Shown one piece after another: positions 34,466 through 42,879 of a stretch of 64,000 nt of DNA. Positions within the stretch are counted from its first letter, which is position 1. Every line of letters begins with the position of its first letter. The stretch covers positions 92,805 to 156,804 of the forward strand of contig NZ_WMBB01000017.1 of NCBI RefSeq assembly GCF_009708175.1, in the 5' to 3' direction. Position numbers and translations under genes: made by a program. The notes under the pieces were generated by a model. The model was not told where the DNA came from and did no database searches. It saw nothing but the letters and a program-made list of their open reading frames with translations. The stretch comes from Nocardia aurantiaca. GTDB taxonomy: Bacteria; Actinomycetota; Actinomycetes; Mycobacteriales; Mycobacteriaceae.

Positions 34466-35820
34466 GCCCAGCCTCCCGATCGTGAGCGTGTGCGGCGCAG
34501 CAGCCAGAAGAAGAACGGGCCGCCGACCAGCGAGGTGATCATGCCCAGCGGCAGGTCGGCGTTGTGCATCAGGGCGCGGGCGCCGATGTCGGCGGCCACG
34601 AGCACGATCGCGCCGACGACCGCCGATAGCGGGATCAGCACCCGGTGACCGGGCCCGACGAGCATGCGCACCAGATGCGGCACGATCAGTCCGACGAACA
34701 AGATGATGCCGGTGAAGGCGACGCCAGCGGTGGCGAGGACCGCGACCACGACGATCACATTGCGCCGCAACCGCTCCACGTCCACGCCGAGGTGGCGGGC
34801 CGCGGATTCACCGAGGGCCAGCAGGTCCAGTCGCGGCGCCATCCATACCGCGGCGGCGATTCCGAGCAGCGTGAGCGGCCACACCACGTTGACCGACTGC
34901 CAGGTGGCGCCGTTGAGACTGCCCATCTGCCAGAACACGATCTGATCCCGCGCGGCCGGGGACGCGGTGAACAGCAGGAACGAAATCAGCCCGCCCGCAA
35001 AGGCATTGATCGCCACACCGGTCAGCACCAGCGTCACGACCTCGGTGCGTCCGTTGGAGCGCGCCAGCAGATACACCAGCAGCGTCGTGCCCAACCCGGC
35101 GACGAAGGCCCCGGCGGCCACCGACCAGGCGGCGGCGAAGGCGCCGCCGATCACGATGACCGTGCCCGCACCCACGGCCGCACCGGCGGACACGCCGATC
35201 ACGCCCGGTTCGGCGAGCGGATTGGCGAAGACACCCTGAAGCAGCGCGCCTGCGGTCGCGAGTGCGGCCCCGACGAGCATGCCCAGCACGACGCGGGGGA
35301 ACCGCACCTGCCACAGGGTCACATACCCGGCCGGATGCTCGGGCATGGGACCCCAGTCCAGTCCCACCCGATGGAATACCGCACCTGCCACTTCGGCAGG
35401 ACTGGTCGGTACCTGCCCGATGGCCGCCGAGATCAGCGCCAGCACGAGCAATCCGGCGATCGCGCCGGCGAAGATCAGTGCGTTGCGCGACCATTTCCGA
35501 CCGCCGCCGGCCCGGGCGCCGGTGGCGACGTTGTCGGTGTTCCCCAGGTTCGCTGAGACCTCGTCCGCGGCTCCGCGGGTCGAGGCAGCGGCGAATTGCC
35601 CTGCTGCGCAGCCTTGCTCGCTCTCCGCGGCAACCGCATCGGGTCGCACGTCCGCGTCGGCACCGTCGGATGACGCATCCGGATTCGGGCCCTGCTCGGC
35701 GCTCGATCCGGTGACGGCGGGTCGATCAGTGGGCTCGGTGGCGCGGCGCCCCGTTGCGGATGTGGCGGGTGAATCCGGATGTGGGGCTCGATCCTGGGCC
35801 GCGCGGGTCGGGTCGCTCAT
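34462..35820 (-). CDS. hmuU: Heme ABC transporter permease (FecCD family)
   Basis: 452 residues. ATG 35820 overlaps the hmuT stop. An unusual cytoplasmic N-terminal extension of about 105 residues, Ala/Asp/Ser-rich and without order, precedes the permease domain; ordinary FecCD permeases are 330-350 residues. Core motifs: PRVVLGMLVGAALATAGALLQGVFANPLAEPGVIGVSAGA, and FTGIILFVGLIVPHLVRMLVGPGHR. About 9-10 membrane helices. Probably pairs with HmuT and HmuV to import heme or hemin. Confidence 0.95.
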   Translation of the reverse strand: MSDPTRAAQDRAPHPDSPATSATGRRATEPTDRPAVTGSSAEQGPNPDASSDGADADVRPDAVAAESEQGCAAGQFAAASTRGAADEVSANLGNTDNVATGARAGGGRKWSRNALIFAGAIAGLLVLALISAAIGQVPTSPAEVAGAVFHRVGLDWGPMPEHPAGYVTLWQVRFPRVVLGMLVGAALATAGALLQGVFANPLAEPGVIGVSAGAAVGAGTVIVIGGAFAAAWSVAAGAFVAGLGTTLLVYLLARSNGRTEVVTLVLTGVAINAFAGGLISFLLFTASPAARDQIVFWQMGSLNGATWQSVNVVWPLTLLGIAAAVWMAPRLDLLALGESAARHLGVDVERLRRNVIVVVAVLATAGVAFTGIILFVGLIVPHLVRMLVGPGHRVLIPLSAVVGAIVLVAADIGARALMHNADLPLGMITSLVGGPFFFWLLRRTRSRSGGWA

Positions 35821-36854
35821 GCGTTGGTCCGGCCGTAGACGGCCGTGATGAGTGCGGTGAGAACCCGGCCGGTGTCGGGGCCGAAGGACAGCAGCACCGC
35901 GTCGGACATGTCGACGACGCGGCGGTCGCGGCCGGCGGGGGTCTGGGCGACGCCGGGCATCTTCTCGAGCCCGTCGACGCCGCCGACCGAGGCCAGGCCG
36001 TCGCTCATGAGCAGGAAGACATCCGGGGAGGCGGCGATCATGGCCTCGCTGGTGATGGGCAGGAAGTCCCGGGTGATCCCGGAGGCGGTGCCGGCGTCGA
36101 CGCCGCCGATGGCCGCGATGAGCGAGTCGGCGCCCGAACCGGGTCCGGCGATCATGGCGATGGCGGCGCTGCGCAGGTACAGGAACGCGATCTTGGGTTT
36201 CGAGTCCCGGTGCGGCGCCGAGGCGGTGGCCGCGGAGATCTCGTCGCGGGTGCGCTGGGCCAGGGCCTTGCCCGCGTCGGGGACGCCGAGGGCGGCGGCG
36301 ACGGCTTCGATCTGGGGGACGACGCCGTCCATGGTGCGCTGCGGGTCGAAGTAGACCACGGTGATGCCCAGGGCCGCGAGCTGGTCGCGCAGGGCGGGAG
36401 TGACCGCGGTGGTATCGGTGAGGAATACCGTGGGGCGCAGTGCCGCAACCGATTCCACGCTCAGGGTGCCCGCGCCGCTGGAGACGGTGGGCAGGTCCTT
36501 GACGGCGGGGAACGCCGCGGAGTTGGAGCGGCCGATCAGTTTCGAGCGGAGTCCGAGCGCCACGACCGTCTGAGCGAGGGTGCCGTAGCGGTCGGCGGCG
36601 ATGATGCGGCTGGTGTCGGTGACGGTCACCTGGCTGCCGTCGAACGACTTCACCGTCGTGGGCAGCACCGGGCTGGGTTCGGCACCGATCGGGATCGGGT
36701 CGAGATCGCCGATGCTCGCGGTGACCGGCCCGTGCCCGCCGCTCGTGTTCGAGGTGCCGATGCCGCAGGCGGTCACACCCGCGACGAGGCCGAGTCCGAG
36801 CAGCATGATCAGCAGCGGGCGGACGGCCGTGCGGGCATACACGAGACACCTCAT
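35817..36854 (-). CDS. hmuT: Heme ABC transporter substrate-binding lipoprotein
   Basis: 345 residues. The signal peptide MRCLVYARTAVRPLLIMLLGLGLVAGVTAC has a lipobox (VTAC). The Fbp/BtuF-like fold holds VTVTDTSRIIAADRYGTLAQTVVALGL and RPTVFLTDTT; SEAMIAASPDVFLLMSDGLASVGGVDGL is typical of heme-binding proteins next to HmuUV. ATG 36854 is chosen since an iron-box-like sequence (36860-36878) lies just upstream and would otherwise be inside the gene. First gene of the operon. Confidence 0.94.
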   Translation of the reverse strand: MRCLVYARTAVRPLLIMLLGLGLVAGVTACGIGTSNTSGGHGPVTASIGDLDPIPIGAEPSPVLPTTVKSFDGSQVTVTDTSRIIAADRYGTLAQTVVALGLRSKLIGRSNSAAFPAVKDLPTVSSGAGTLSVESVAALRPTVFLTDTTAVTPALRDQLAALGITVVYFDPQRTMDGVVPQIEAVAAALGVPDAGKALAQRTRDEISAATASAPHRDSKPKIAFLYLRSAAIAMIAGPGSGADSLIAAIGGVDAGTASGITRDFLPITSEAMIAASPDVFLLMSDGLASVGGVDGLEKMPGVAQTPAGRDRRVVDMSDAVLLSFGPDTGRVLTALITAVYGRTNA

Positions 36855-36859
36855 GCAAG

Positions 36860-36878
36860 TAAGGTTAGCCTTGCTCAT
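36860..36878. promoter_or_regulatory. IdeR/DtxR-like iron box upstream of hmuT
   Basis: TAAGGTTAGCCTTGCTCAT matches about 13 of 19 positions of the mycobacterial/corynebacterial iron-box palindrome (TTAGGTTAGGCTAACCTAA), strongest in the left half. It begins 6 bases upstream of the hmuT ATG and overlaps the 3' end of the aldo/keto reductase, so iron-replete repression of heme uptake is inferred. Confidence 0.6.
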
Positions 36879-37834
36879 TCCGTGCGTGCGCTCACATCGC
36901 CCAGAGCGGCGGTGATGGCGCGCGGCAGTTCGAGGGTTTCGGCGGCGATGATCCCGGTGAGCTGCCCGATGTCCCGCGCCCCGACCAGCATCGACGCCAC
37001 CGCGGGCTGATCGCGGATCCAGGCCAGCGCCACCGCCAGCGGCGAGGTGCCCAGCCCGTCGGCGGCGGTGACCACGGCGTCGACCACGCGCACGGCGCGT
37101 TCGTCGAGGTGGCGGGTGATCTCGGCGGCGGTGGCCTCGTCGGCGCCGCGGGAGTCGGCGGGCACCCCGTCGCGGTACTTGCCGGTGAGAATGCCCCCGG
37201 CCAGGGGTGCGGTGGCGATGAGCCCGATGCCGTGATGCTGTGCGGCGGGCACGAATTCGTGTTCGACCCCGCGTGCGAGCAGCGAGTACTGGGTGGCGGC
37301 GGCGGTGATGGGGGCGGCGGCGGCCAGGGTGGCCAGTTGCCAGCCGTCGTAGCCGCGAGCCCCGGCGTAGCGCACGCGCCCGGAACGCACCGCCCACGAC
37401 AGGGTGTCGGCGATCTCCTCGAGGGGGGTGTGCGGGTCCCAGGCGGCGACGGTCCAGATGTCGAGGTGGTCGGTGCCGAGCTGGGTGAGGGTGTGGTCGA
37501 GCTGGCGCATCATGGTGCGCCGGGAGGCGTCGACGGTCCAGCGCACGGCGGCGGGCGCGTCGGCGGCGGCATCGCTGAGTATCGGTGCGTACCCGGCGCT
37601 TCCGGACAGGACGAGGTCCTCGCGCCCGATCTCGGAGAGCAGGTCGCCGAGGATGTGTTGCGCGGTGCCGTCACCGTAGGCGGGGGAGGTGTCGACCAGG
37701 GTGCCGCCCGCTTCCACGAAGGCCATCAGCTGGGCGGCCGCGTCCTCGGCGTCGGTTTCCCTGCCCCAGGTGTGGGTGGCCAGCCCGAGCCTCGAGACCC
37801 GCAGTCCGCTGCGGCCGACCGTCCGTTGTTCCAT
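36875..37834 (-). CDS. Aldo/keto reductase
   Basis: 319 residues, NADPH-dependent oxidoreductase of the AKR superfamily, (beta/alpha)8 barrel. VDTSPAYGDGTAQHILGDLL (catalytic Asp/Tyr), LDHTLTQLGTDHLDIWTVAAWDPHTPLEE, YSLLARGVEHEFVPAAQHHGIGLIATAPLAGGILTGKY and the NADP-binding SMLVGARDIGQL. ATG 37834 fits the family start (MEQRTVGRSGLRVSRLGL). It is divergent from uppP and precedes hmuT with only the iron-box region between; substrate unknown. Confidence 0.93.
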   Translation of the reverse strand: MEQRTVGRSGLRVSRLGLATHTWGRETDAEDAAAQLMAFVEAGGTLVDTSPAYGDGTAQHILGDLLSEIGREDLVLSGSAGYAPILSDAAADAPAAVRWTVDASRRTMMRQLDHTLTQLGTDHLDIWTVAAWDPHTPLEEIADTLSWAVRSGRVRYAGARGYDGWQLATLAAAAPITAAATQYSLLARGVEHEFVPAAQHHGIGLIATAPLAGGILTGKYRDGVPADSRGADEATAAEITRHLDERAVRVVDAVVTAADGLGTSPLAVALAWIRDQPAVASMLVGARDIGQLTGIIAAETLELPRAITAALGDVSARTE

Positions 37835-38108
37835 CACCGCGGTTGCACTTTCGTCACACACGTCAGCCTAGGCGCACCTGTCGCATCTGCTCGGCTACGG
37901 CCCGCGCCGAGCGCGGCGGGTCGATGCCCGAGCCCGGGCCACCGTCCGTTACCCGCACGCGTGTCCGAAATCGGACAGTAGCCCGGTAGGGTCGCTGCGG
38001 TGTTTGCGGCGCGGATGCGCCGGGCGCGGTGGGCTTCGGGCGCGAGGGTGCGGCGAATTGTCCGCCGGGAGCCGACAATTCGGGACTGGAGGGTGTGTGG
38101 GCGAGTCG

Positions 38109-39059
38109 ATGACGTGGGTGCAGGCGCTGGTGCTGGGGCTGGTGCAGGGTTTGACGGAATTTCTGCCGATCTCCTCCTCGGCGCACCTGCGGATCACCTC
38201 GGCGGTGTTCTTCGGTGACGACGCGGGCGCCTCGTTCACCGCGGTCACCCAGCTGGGCACCGAAGCGGCGGTGCTGGTGTATTTCGCCAGGGATATCTGG
38301 CGCATCCTGGTCGCCTGGTGCACCACGATGTGGTCGAAGGTGGCGGCGCCGCAACGGGATACGGTGCCGGTGCACGAGCGCGCGACCACACGGCTGCCGG
38401 TGCTGACCGAGGACGGGCGCTTTTCGTTCGGCCCGGATCCCGACATTCAGCGGGAGTTGGACTACCGGATCGGCTGGTATGTGATCATCGCCACCATCCC
38501 GATCGGAGTACTGGGTCTGCTGTTGAAGGACCAGATCCGTACCGGGGCACGGAATCTGTGGCTGGTGTCGATCATGCTGATCGTGTTCGCACTGGTGATC
38601 GCGGCCGCGGAGTACTACTCCGGCAGGGTCCACGGCCGCCGGCGGCGCCCGATCGAGTTGTTGACCACCCGTGACGGCCTGATCATGGGTCTGGCGCAGT
38701 GCCTGGCGCTCATCCCGGGGGTGTCGCGTTCGGGCGCAACCTCGTCGGCGGGCTTGTTCTGTGGGCTGACGCGGGAGGCGGCGGTGCGGTTCTCATTCCT
38801 GCTGGCCATTCCGGCGGTGGTGGCCTCGGGCCTGTTCAGTCTCCCGGACGCGTTCGAACCCGCTGGTGAGGGCTTGAACGCGTCGGGTCCGCAGCTGCTG
38901 GTGGCGACGGTGGTGTCGTTCGCGGTGGGGTATGCGTCGGTGGCGTGGTTGCTGAAGTTCGTGGCCCGGCACTCGCTGGACTGGTTCGTCGCGTATCGGA
39001 TCGTGCTGGGGTTGACGGTGATGGCGCTGCTGGCGACCGGCGTCGTGTCGGCGACCTAG
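38109..39059 (+). CDS. uppP: Undecaprenyl-diphosphatase
   Basis: 316 residues, BacA/UppP family. Recycles undecaprenyl diphosphate to the monophosphate for peptidoglycan. Motifs: LTEFLPISSSAHLRI (usually SSSGH; Ala here), QLGTEAAVLVYFARDIWRIL, IPGVSRSGAT and LLAIPAVVASG. About 8 membrane helices. A loop insertion of about 45 residues lies between the first helices (TMWSKVAAPQRDTVPVHERA region). ATG 38109 fits the family N-terminus (MTWVQALVLGLVQGL); a GTG at 38097 is possible. Confidence 0.96.
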   Translation: MTWVQALVLGLVQGLTEFLPISSSAHLRITSAVFFGDDAGASFTAVTQLGTEAAVLVYFARDIWRILVAWCTTMWSKVAAPQRDTVPVHERATTRLPVLTEDGRFSFGPDPDIQRELDYRIGWYVIIATIPIGVLGLLLKDQIRTGARNLWLVSIMLIVFALVIAAAEYYSGRVHGRRRRPIELLTTRDGLIMGLAQCLALIPGVSRSGATSSAGLFCGLTREAAVRFSFLLAIPAVVASGLFSLPDAFEPAGEGLNASGPQLLVATVVSFAVGYASVAWLLKFVARHSLDWFVAYRIVLGLTVMALLATGVVSAT

Positions 39060-39075
39060 CCAGTAGGCTGGCCCG

Positions 39076-39810
39076 GTGACGGTGATCCTGTTGCGGCACG
39101 GCGTCTCCACGTCGAACACTGCCCGCACCCTGGCCGGCCGCAGTGCGGGCGTCGATCTGACCGACCGCGGACGCGAGCAGGCCCGCGGCCTGGTGGAGCG
39201 GCTGGGCTCGCTGCCCGTCGAACACATCGTGTGCTCGCCGCTGTTGCGCTGTCAGCGCACCGTCGCCCCGCTCGCGGACAAACTGGGTCTCGAACCCGAG
39301 CCCGACGAGCAGCTGCTGGAGGTCGACTACGGCGACTGGACCGGCAAAGCACTGGCCGACCTGATCAACGAGCCCCTGTGGAAGGTTGTGCAGCGGCATG
39401 CGTCGGCGGCGACTTTCCCCTCCGGAGAGTCCTTGGCGCAGGTGCAGTTTCGGGCCGTGTCCGCTATCCGCGAACGGGATCGGCAGTTCGCGGCCCGGCA
39501 TGGTAGCGATGTGTTGTGGATTGCGTGCACACACGGCGACGTCATCAAATCGGTGCTGGCCGACGCGTTCGGCATTCACCTCGACGGGTTCCAGCGGATC
39601 GTGGTGGAGCCGGCGTCGATCAGCGTCATCCGCTACACCCCGACTGCCCCGTATGTGTGGCGGGTCAATGACACCGGGCCGGACCTGTCCGGGTTGGCGG
39701 CGGTTTTACCGCGAACCGGCGGCGAATCGCGCTCGGGGCCGGTTCCCGGTGGCGAAACGGGTACCGCCGACAGTACGGATAATGGGGTAGCGGAACGCCC
39801 CGATTCATAA
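39076..39810 (+). CDS. Histidine phosphatase superfamily protein (phosphoglycerate-mutase-like)
   Basis: 244 residues, GTG start 16 bases after uppP. The catalytic RHG is at the N-terminus (LLRHGVST), VCSPLLRCQRTV, DYGDWTGKA and CTHGDVIKS complete the active site. A disordered Gly/Ser-rich tail ends it. Equivalent by position to Rv2135c; substrate unknown. Confidence 0.92.
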   Translation: MTVILLRHGVSTSNTARTLAGRSAGVDLTDRGREQARGLVERLGSLPVEHIVCSPLLRCQRTVAPLADKLGLEPEPDEQLLEVDYGDWTGKALADLINEPLWKVVQRHASAATFPSGESLAQVQFRAVSAIRERDRQFAARHGSDVLWIACTHGDVIKSVLADAFGIHLDGFQRIVVEPASISVIRYTPTAPYVWRVNDTGPDLSGLAAVLPRTGGESRSGPVPGGETGTADSTDNGVAERPDS

Positions 39811-39836
39811 GTGTGAGTGAACCGAATGGAGGTGCA

Positions 39837-40421
39837 ATGGGCCGAGCAATCCATATCTTCCGCACCCCCGATCGTTTCGTCGCCGGCACCGTCGGCGAGC
39901 CGGGCGACCGCGCGTTCTATCTGCAGGCCGTGCAGGACCCGCGGGTGATCAGCGTGCTGCTGGAGAAGCAGCAGGTGAAGGTGCTGGCCGATCGGATGGG
40001 TCTGCTGCTGGACGAGGTGCAACGGCGCTTCGGCACCTCGGTGCCGCCGCAAGCCGCCGACGTGGCCGACACCGCGCCGTTGATCACCCCCATCGATGCC
40101 GAATTCCGGGTCGGCACCATGGGTTTGGGCTGGGACGCCGATGCGGGCGCGGTGGTGGTGGAGTTGCTGGCGATCACCGAAACCGAGGTGGACGAATCGG
40201 TGGTGCTCGACGACACCGAAGAGGGTCCCGACGCGGTGCGGGTGTTCCTGACCCCGGCGCAGGCACGCGAGTTCGCGCTACGGTCGGCGCGGGTGATCGC
40301 GGCCGGGCGCCCGCCGTGCCCGCTGTGCGGGGAGCCGCTGTCGTCGAAGGGGCATATGTGCGTGCGCACCAACGGCTACAAGCGCGGCGAGATCTTCGGC
40401 ACCACCGAGCTCGAGGACTGA
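39837..40421 (+). CDS. DUF3090 family protein
   Basis: 194 residues, conserved in actinobacteria. Opening GRAIHIFRTPDRFVAGTVGEPGDRAFYLQAVQ is diagnostic; the C-terminus has CPLCGEPLSSKGHMC, a likely zinc site. ATG 39837 is preferred (GGAGG 5 bases upstream). Part of the conserved uppP-SCO1664 block and 4 bases before the SCO1664 gene; probably coupled with it in function. Confidence 0.94.
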   Translation: MGRAIHIFRTPDRFVAGTVGEPGDRAFYLQAVQDPRVISVLLEKQQVKVLADRMGLLLDEVQRRFGTSVPPQAADVADTAPLITPIDAEFRVGTMGLGWDADAGAVVVELLAITETEVDESVVLDDTEEGPDAVRVFLTPAQAREFALRSARVIAAGRPPCPLCGEPLSSKGHMCVRTNGYKRGEIFGTTELED

Positions 40422-40425
40422 GATC

Positions 40426-41196
40426 GTGGACCTGCTGCGCGCCGCCGAACTGACGGTGATCGGACAGGTCACCACCGCCAGCAATGTCACCCTGGTGTGC
40501 GAGGCCGAGGACGGCGGGCCGCGGGTGGTGTACAAGCCGGTGCGTGGGGAGCGGCCGCTGTGGGATTTCCCCGATGGCACCCTCGCGGCACGGGAGGTGG
40601 CCTCATATCTGGTGTCGGAGGCCTTGGGCTGGGGGGTGATCCCGGAAACGGTGTTGCGGGAGGGGCCTTTCGGGCCGGGTATGGTGCAGCGCTGGGTCGA
40701 CACCGTCGAGGACGGCGAGGGCCCGGATCTGGTGGATCTGTGTCCGGTGGGTCAGGCGCCCGAGGGCTATCGGGAGGTTTTGCGGGCGCTGGACCCGGGC
40801 GGGCGGCCGGTGTCGCTGGTGCACGCCGATGATCCGAGACTGCATCGGATCGCGGTGCTGGACATCTTGATCAACAACGCCGACCGCAAGGGCGGGCACG
40901 CCCTCGACGGGCTCGACGGGCGCGTCTACGGGGTCGATCACGGGATTTGCCTGCACCGCGAGCCGAAGCTGCGCACGGTGCTGTGGGGCTGGGCCGGTGA
41001 GCCGATCGGTGACGAATTGCTCACCGACATCACGGTTTTCGTCAAGGCGCTGGCGGGTGAACTGGGTGAGCGGCTAGCGGAGTTGATCACCGACGCCGAG
41101 ATCGAGGCCCTGGAGGCGCGCGGGCGGGCGCTGTTGGAGGAGCCGGTGATGCCGATGCCGGTGAGCCAGCGCCCGATTCCCTGGCCCGCGTTCTGA
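40426..41196 (+). CDS. SCO1664 family protein
   Basis: 256 residues, kinase-like PI3/4-kinase fold family of unknown role. GTG start. Seen: VTTASNVTLVCEAEDGG, VYKPVRGERPLWDFPDGTLAAREVASYLVSEALGWGVIPETVLR, ILINNADRKGGHAL (catalytic loop like HNADR) and VYGVDHGICLH (DFG-like metal site). It always accompanies the DUF3090 protein. Confidence 0.94.
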   Translation: MDLLRAAELTVIGQVTTASNVTLVCEAEDGGPRVVYKPVRGERPLWDFPDGTLAAREVASYLVSEALGWGVIPETVLREGPFGPGMVQRWVDTVEDGEGPDLVDLCPVGQAPEGYREVLRALDPGGRPVSLVHADDPRLHRIAVLDILINNADRKGGHALDGLDGRVYGVDHGICLHREPKLRTVLWGWAGEPIGDELLTDITVFVKALAGELGERLAELITDAEIEALEARGRALLEEPVMPMPVSQRPIPWPAF

Positions 41197-41350
41197 ACCG
41201 ACCGCGATGTTCGCATCATCGTGATTGCAATCGTTGACATCGTCGCGCCCGCGACTAGGGTGCAGGTCCGCCGCTGCGGGCGGGTGTCGCGCGGCACACC
41301 GGTGCGGGGGCGGCGCGGGTTCGCCGCGATCACAGCGATAACCTCGACTC

Positions 41351-42589
41351 ATGCAGTCCTGGTCCGATATCGCTGTCCCGACCGTCCCCGGATCCGGACC
41401 GGCGTTGCGGTTGTTCGACACCGCCGACAAGCAGGTGCGCCCGGTGACCCCGGGCTCGACCGCGACGATGTACGTGTGCGGGATCACCCCCTATGACGCC
41501 ACCCATCTCGGGCACGCGGCCACCTACCTGGCCTTCGATCTGGTCAACCGCCTCTGGCGTGACGCCGGGCATGAGGTGCACTACGTGCAGAACACCACCG
41601 ATGTCGACGATCCGCTCTTCGAGCGCGCCGAGCGCGACGGCATCGACTGGCGTGAGCTGGGCACCCGCGAGATCGATCTGTTCCGTGAGGACATGGCCGC
41701 GTTGCGGGTGATTCCGCCGCGCGACTACATCGGTGCGATCGAGTCGGTGCAGGAGGTCGTGGAGCTGGTCGACAAGCTGCTCGCCTCGGGCGCGGCGTAT
41801 ACGGTCGACGACCCGCAGTATCCCGACATCTACTTCCGTCACGACGCGACCGAGCAGTTCGGTTACGAGTCCGGCTACGACCGGGCGACCATGGAGCGAC
41901 TGTTCGCCGAGCGCGGCGGGGATCCGCAGCGGCCCGGCAAGCGCGATCCGATCGACGCGCTGTTGTGGCGTGCGGAGCGGGCGGGTGAGCCCTCGTGGCC
42001 GGCGCCGTTCGGTGCGGGACGTCCGGGCTGGCACATCGAGTGCGCGGCGATCGCGCTCAACCGGATCGGCACCGAGTTCGATGTGCAGGGTGGTGGCAGC
42101 GATCTGATCTATCCGCACCATGAGTACTCCGCGGCGCATGCCGAGGCGCTGGTGAAGGGTCGGCGCTTCGCCCGCCACTATGTGCATGCGGGCCTGATCG
42201 GGCTCGATGGCGAGAAGATGTCCAAGTCGCGCGGCAATCTGGTGTTCGTGTCGACGCTGCGCCGGGCGGGCACCGACCCGGGCGCCATCCGGCTGGGCCT
42301 GTTCGCGGGCCACTATCGCACCGACCGGGAGTGGTCGGATGCGGTGCTGGCGGAGGCGGTTTCGCGGCTGGACCGTTGGCGTGCGGCCATCGCGCTGACC
42401 TCGGGCCCCGACGCCACCGACACCGTCGCCCGGGTGCGCCGCCATCTGGCCGACGATCTGGACACTCCGAAGGCCTTGGCGGCCCTCGACGCGTGGGCGC
42501 AGCAGGCGCTGGCCTACGGCGGCCCCGACGCGGCCGCTCCCGGCCTGGTCAAGGATGCGGTGGACGCGCTGCTGGGTATCGCGCTCTGA
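41351..42589 (+). CDS. mshC: Cysteine--1D-myo-inosityl 2-amino-2-deoxy-alpha-D-glucopyranoside ligase
   Basis: 412 residues, third step of mycothiol synthesis, joining cysteine to GlcN-Ins with ATP. Class I aminoacyl-tRNA-synthetase fold: the HIGH-like HLGH (52-55), zinc-site C43 (MYVCGITPYD), GWHIECAAI and HHEY, and KMSKS (289-293). Shorter than CysS as expected for MshC. The mycothiol pathway marks the actinobacterial origin. A stem-loop terminator follows at 42616. Confidence 0.97.
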   Translation: MQSWSDIAVPTVPGSGPALRLFDTADKQVRPVTPGSTATMYVCGITPYDATHLGHAATYLAFDLVNRLWRDAGHEVHYVQNTTDVDDPLFERAERDGIDWRELGTREIDLFREDMAALRVIPPRDYIGAIESVQEVVELVDKLLASGAAYTVDDPQYPDIYFRHDATEQFGYESGYDRATMERLFAERGGDPQRPGKRDPIDALLWRAERAGEPSWPAPFGAGRPGWHIECAAIALNRIGTEFDVQGGGSDLIYPHHEYSAAHAEALVKGRRFARHYVHAGLIGLDGEKMSKSRGNLVFVSTLRRAGTDPGAIRLGLFAGHYRTDREWSDAVLAEAVSRLDRWRAAIALTSGPDATDTVARVRRHLADDLDTPKALAALDAWAQQALAYGGPDAAAPGLVKDAVDALLGIAL

Positions 42590-42615
42590 GCCGCCCGTTC
42601 GCGTGAGATGGACGT

Positions 42616-42637
42616 GCGAGCCCGAATCCGGGCTCGC
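42616..42637 (+). terminator. Stem-loop after mshC
   Basis: Arms GCGAGCCCG and CGGGCTCGC with a four-base loop, 27 bases after the mshC stop, followed by GCGTTCGTGTTTC. Nine exact pairs; a U tract is weak. Confidence 0.75.
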
Positions 42638-42879
42638 GCGTTCGTGTTTCGGCCACTGCGAGCCCGCGGCCGGGGATGGTGGTATGACCGTGCATCACGA
42701 CAGTCCGTGCCGCAGCAGATCACCGCTGACGCGAACCGCGGCCGGTATGCGACCCGTTCCGACGGCCGGCGATGGGCCTCCTCGGTTCCGTCGATCGGAT
42801 ATGGCGTATATGGGTCGACCGGTGGGCGGCGGACCGCGCATTCTGGAGGCGGGTGTTCTGCGTGTGAGGAGGAGTTGTC

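Noticed and set aside
34645..35556. Long plus-strand open frame opposite hmuU
   Set aside because: Antisense artefact; the permease motifs on the minus strand are intact.
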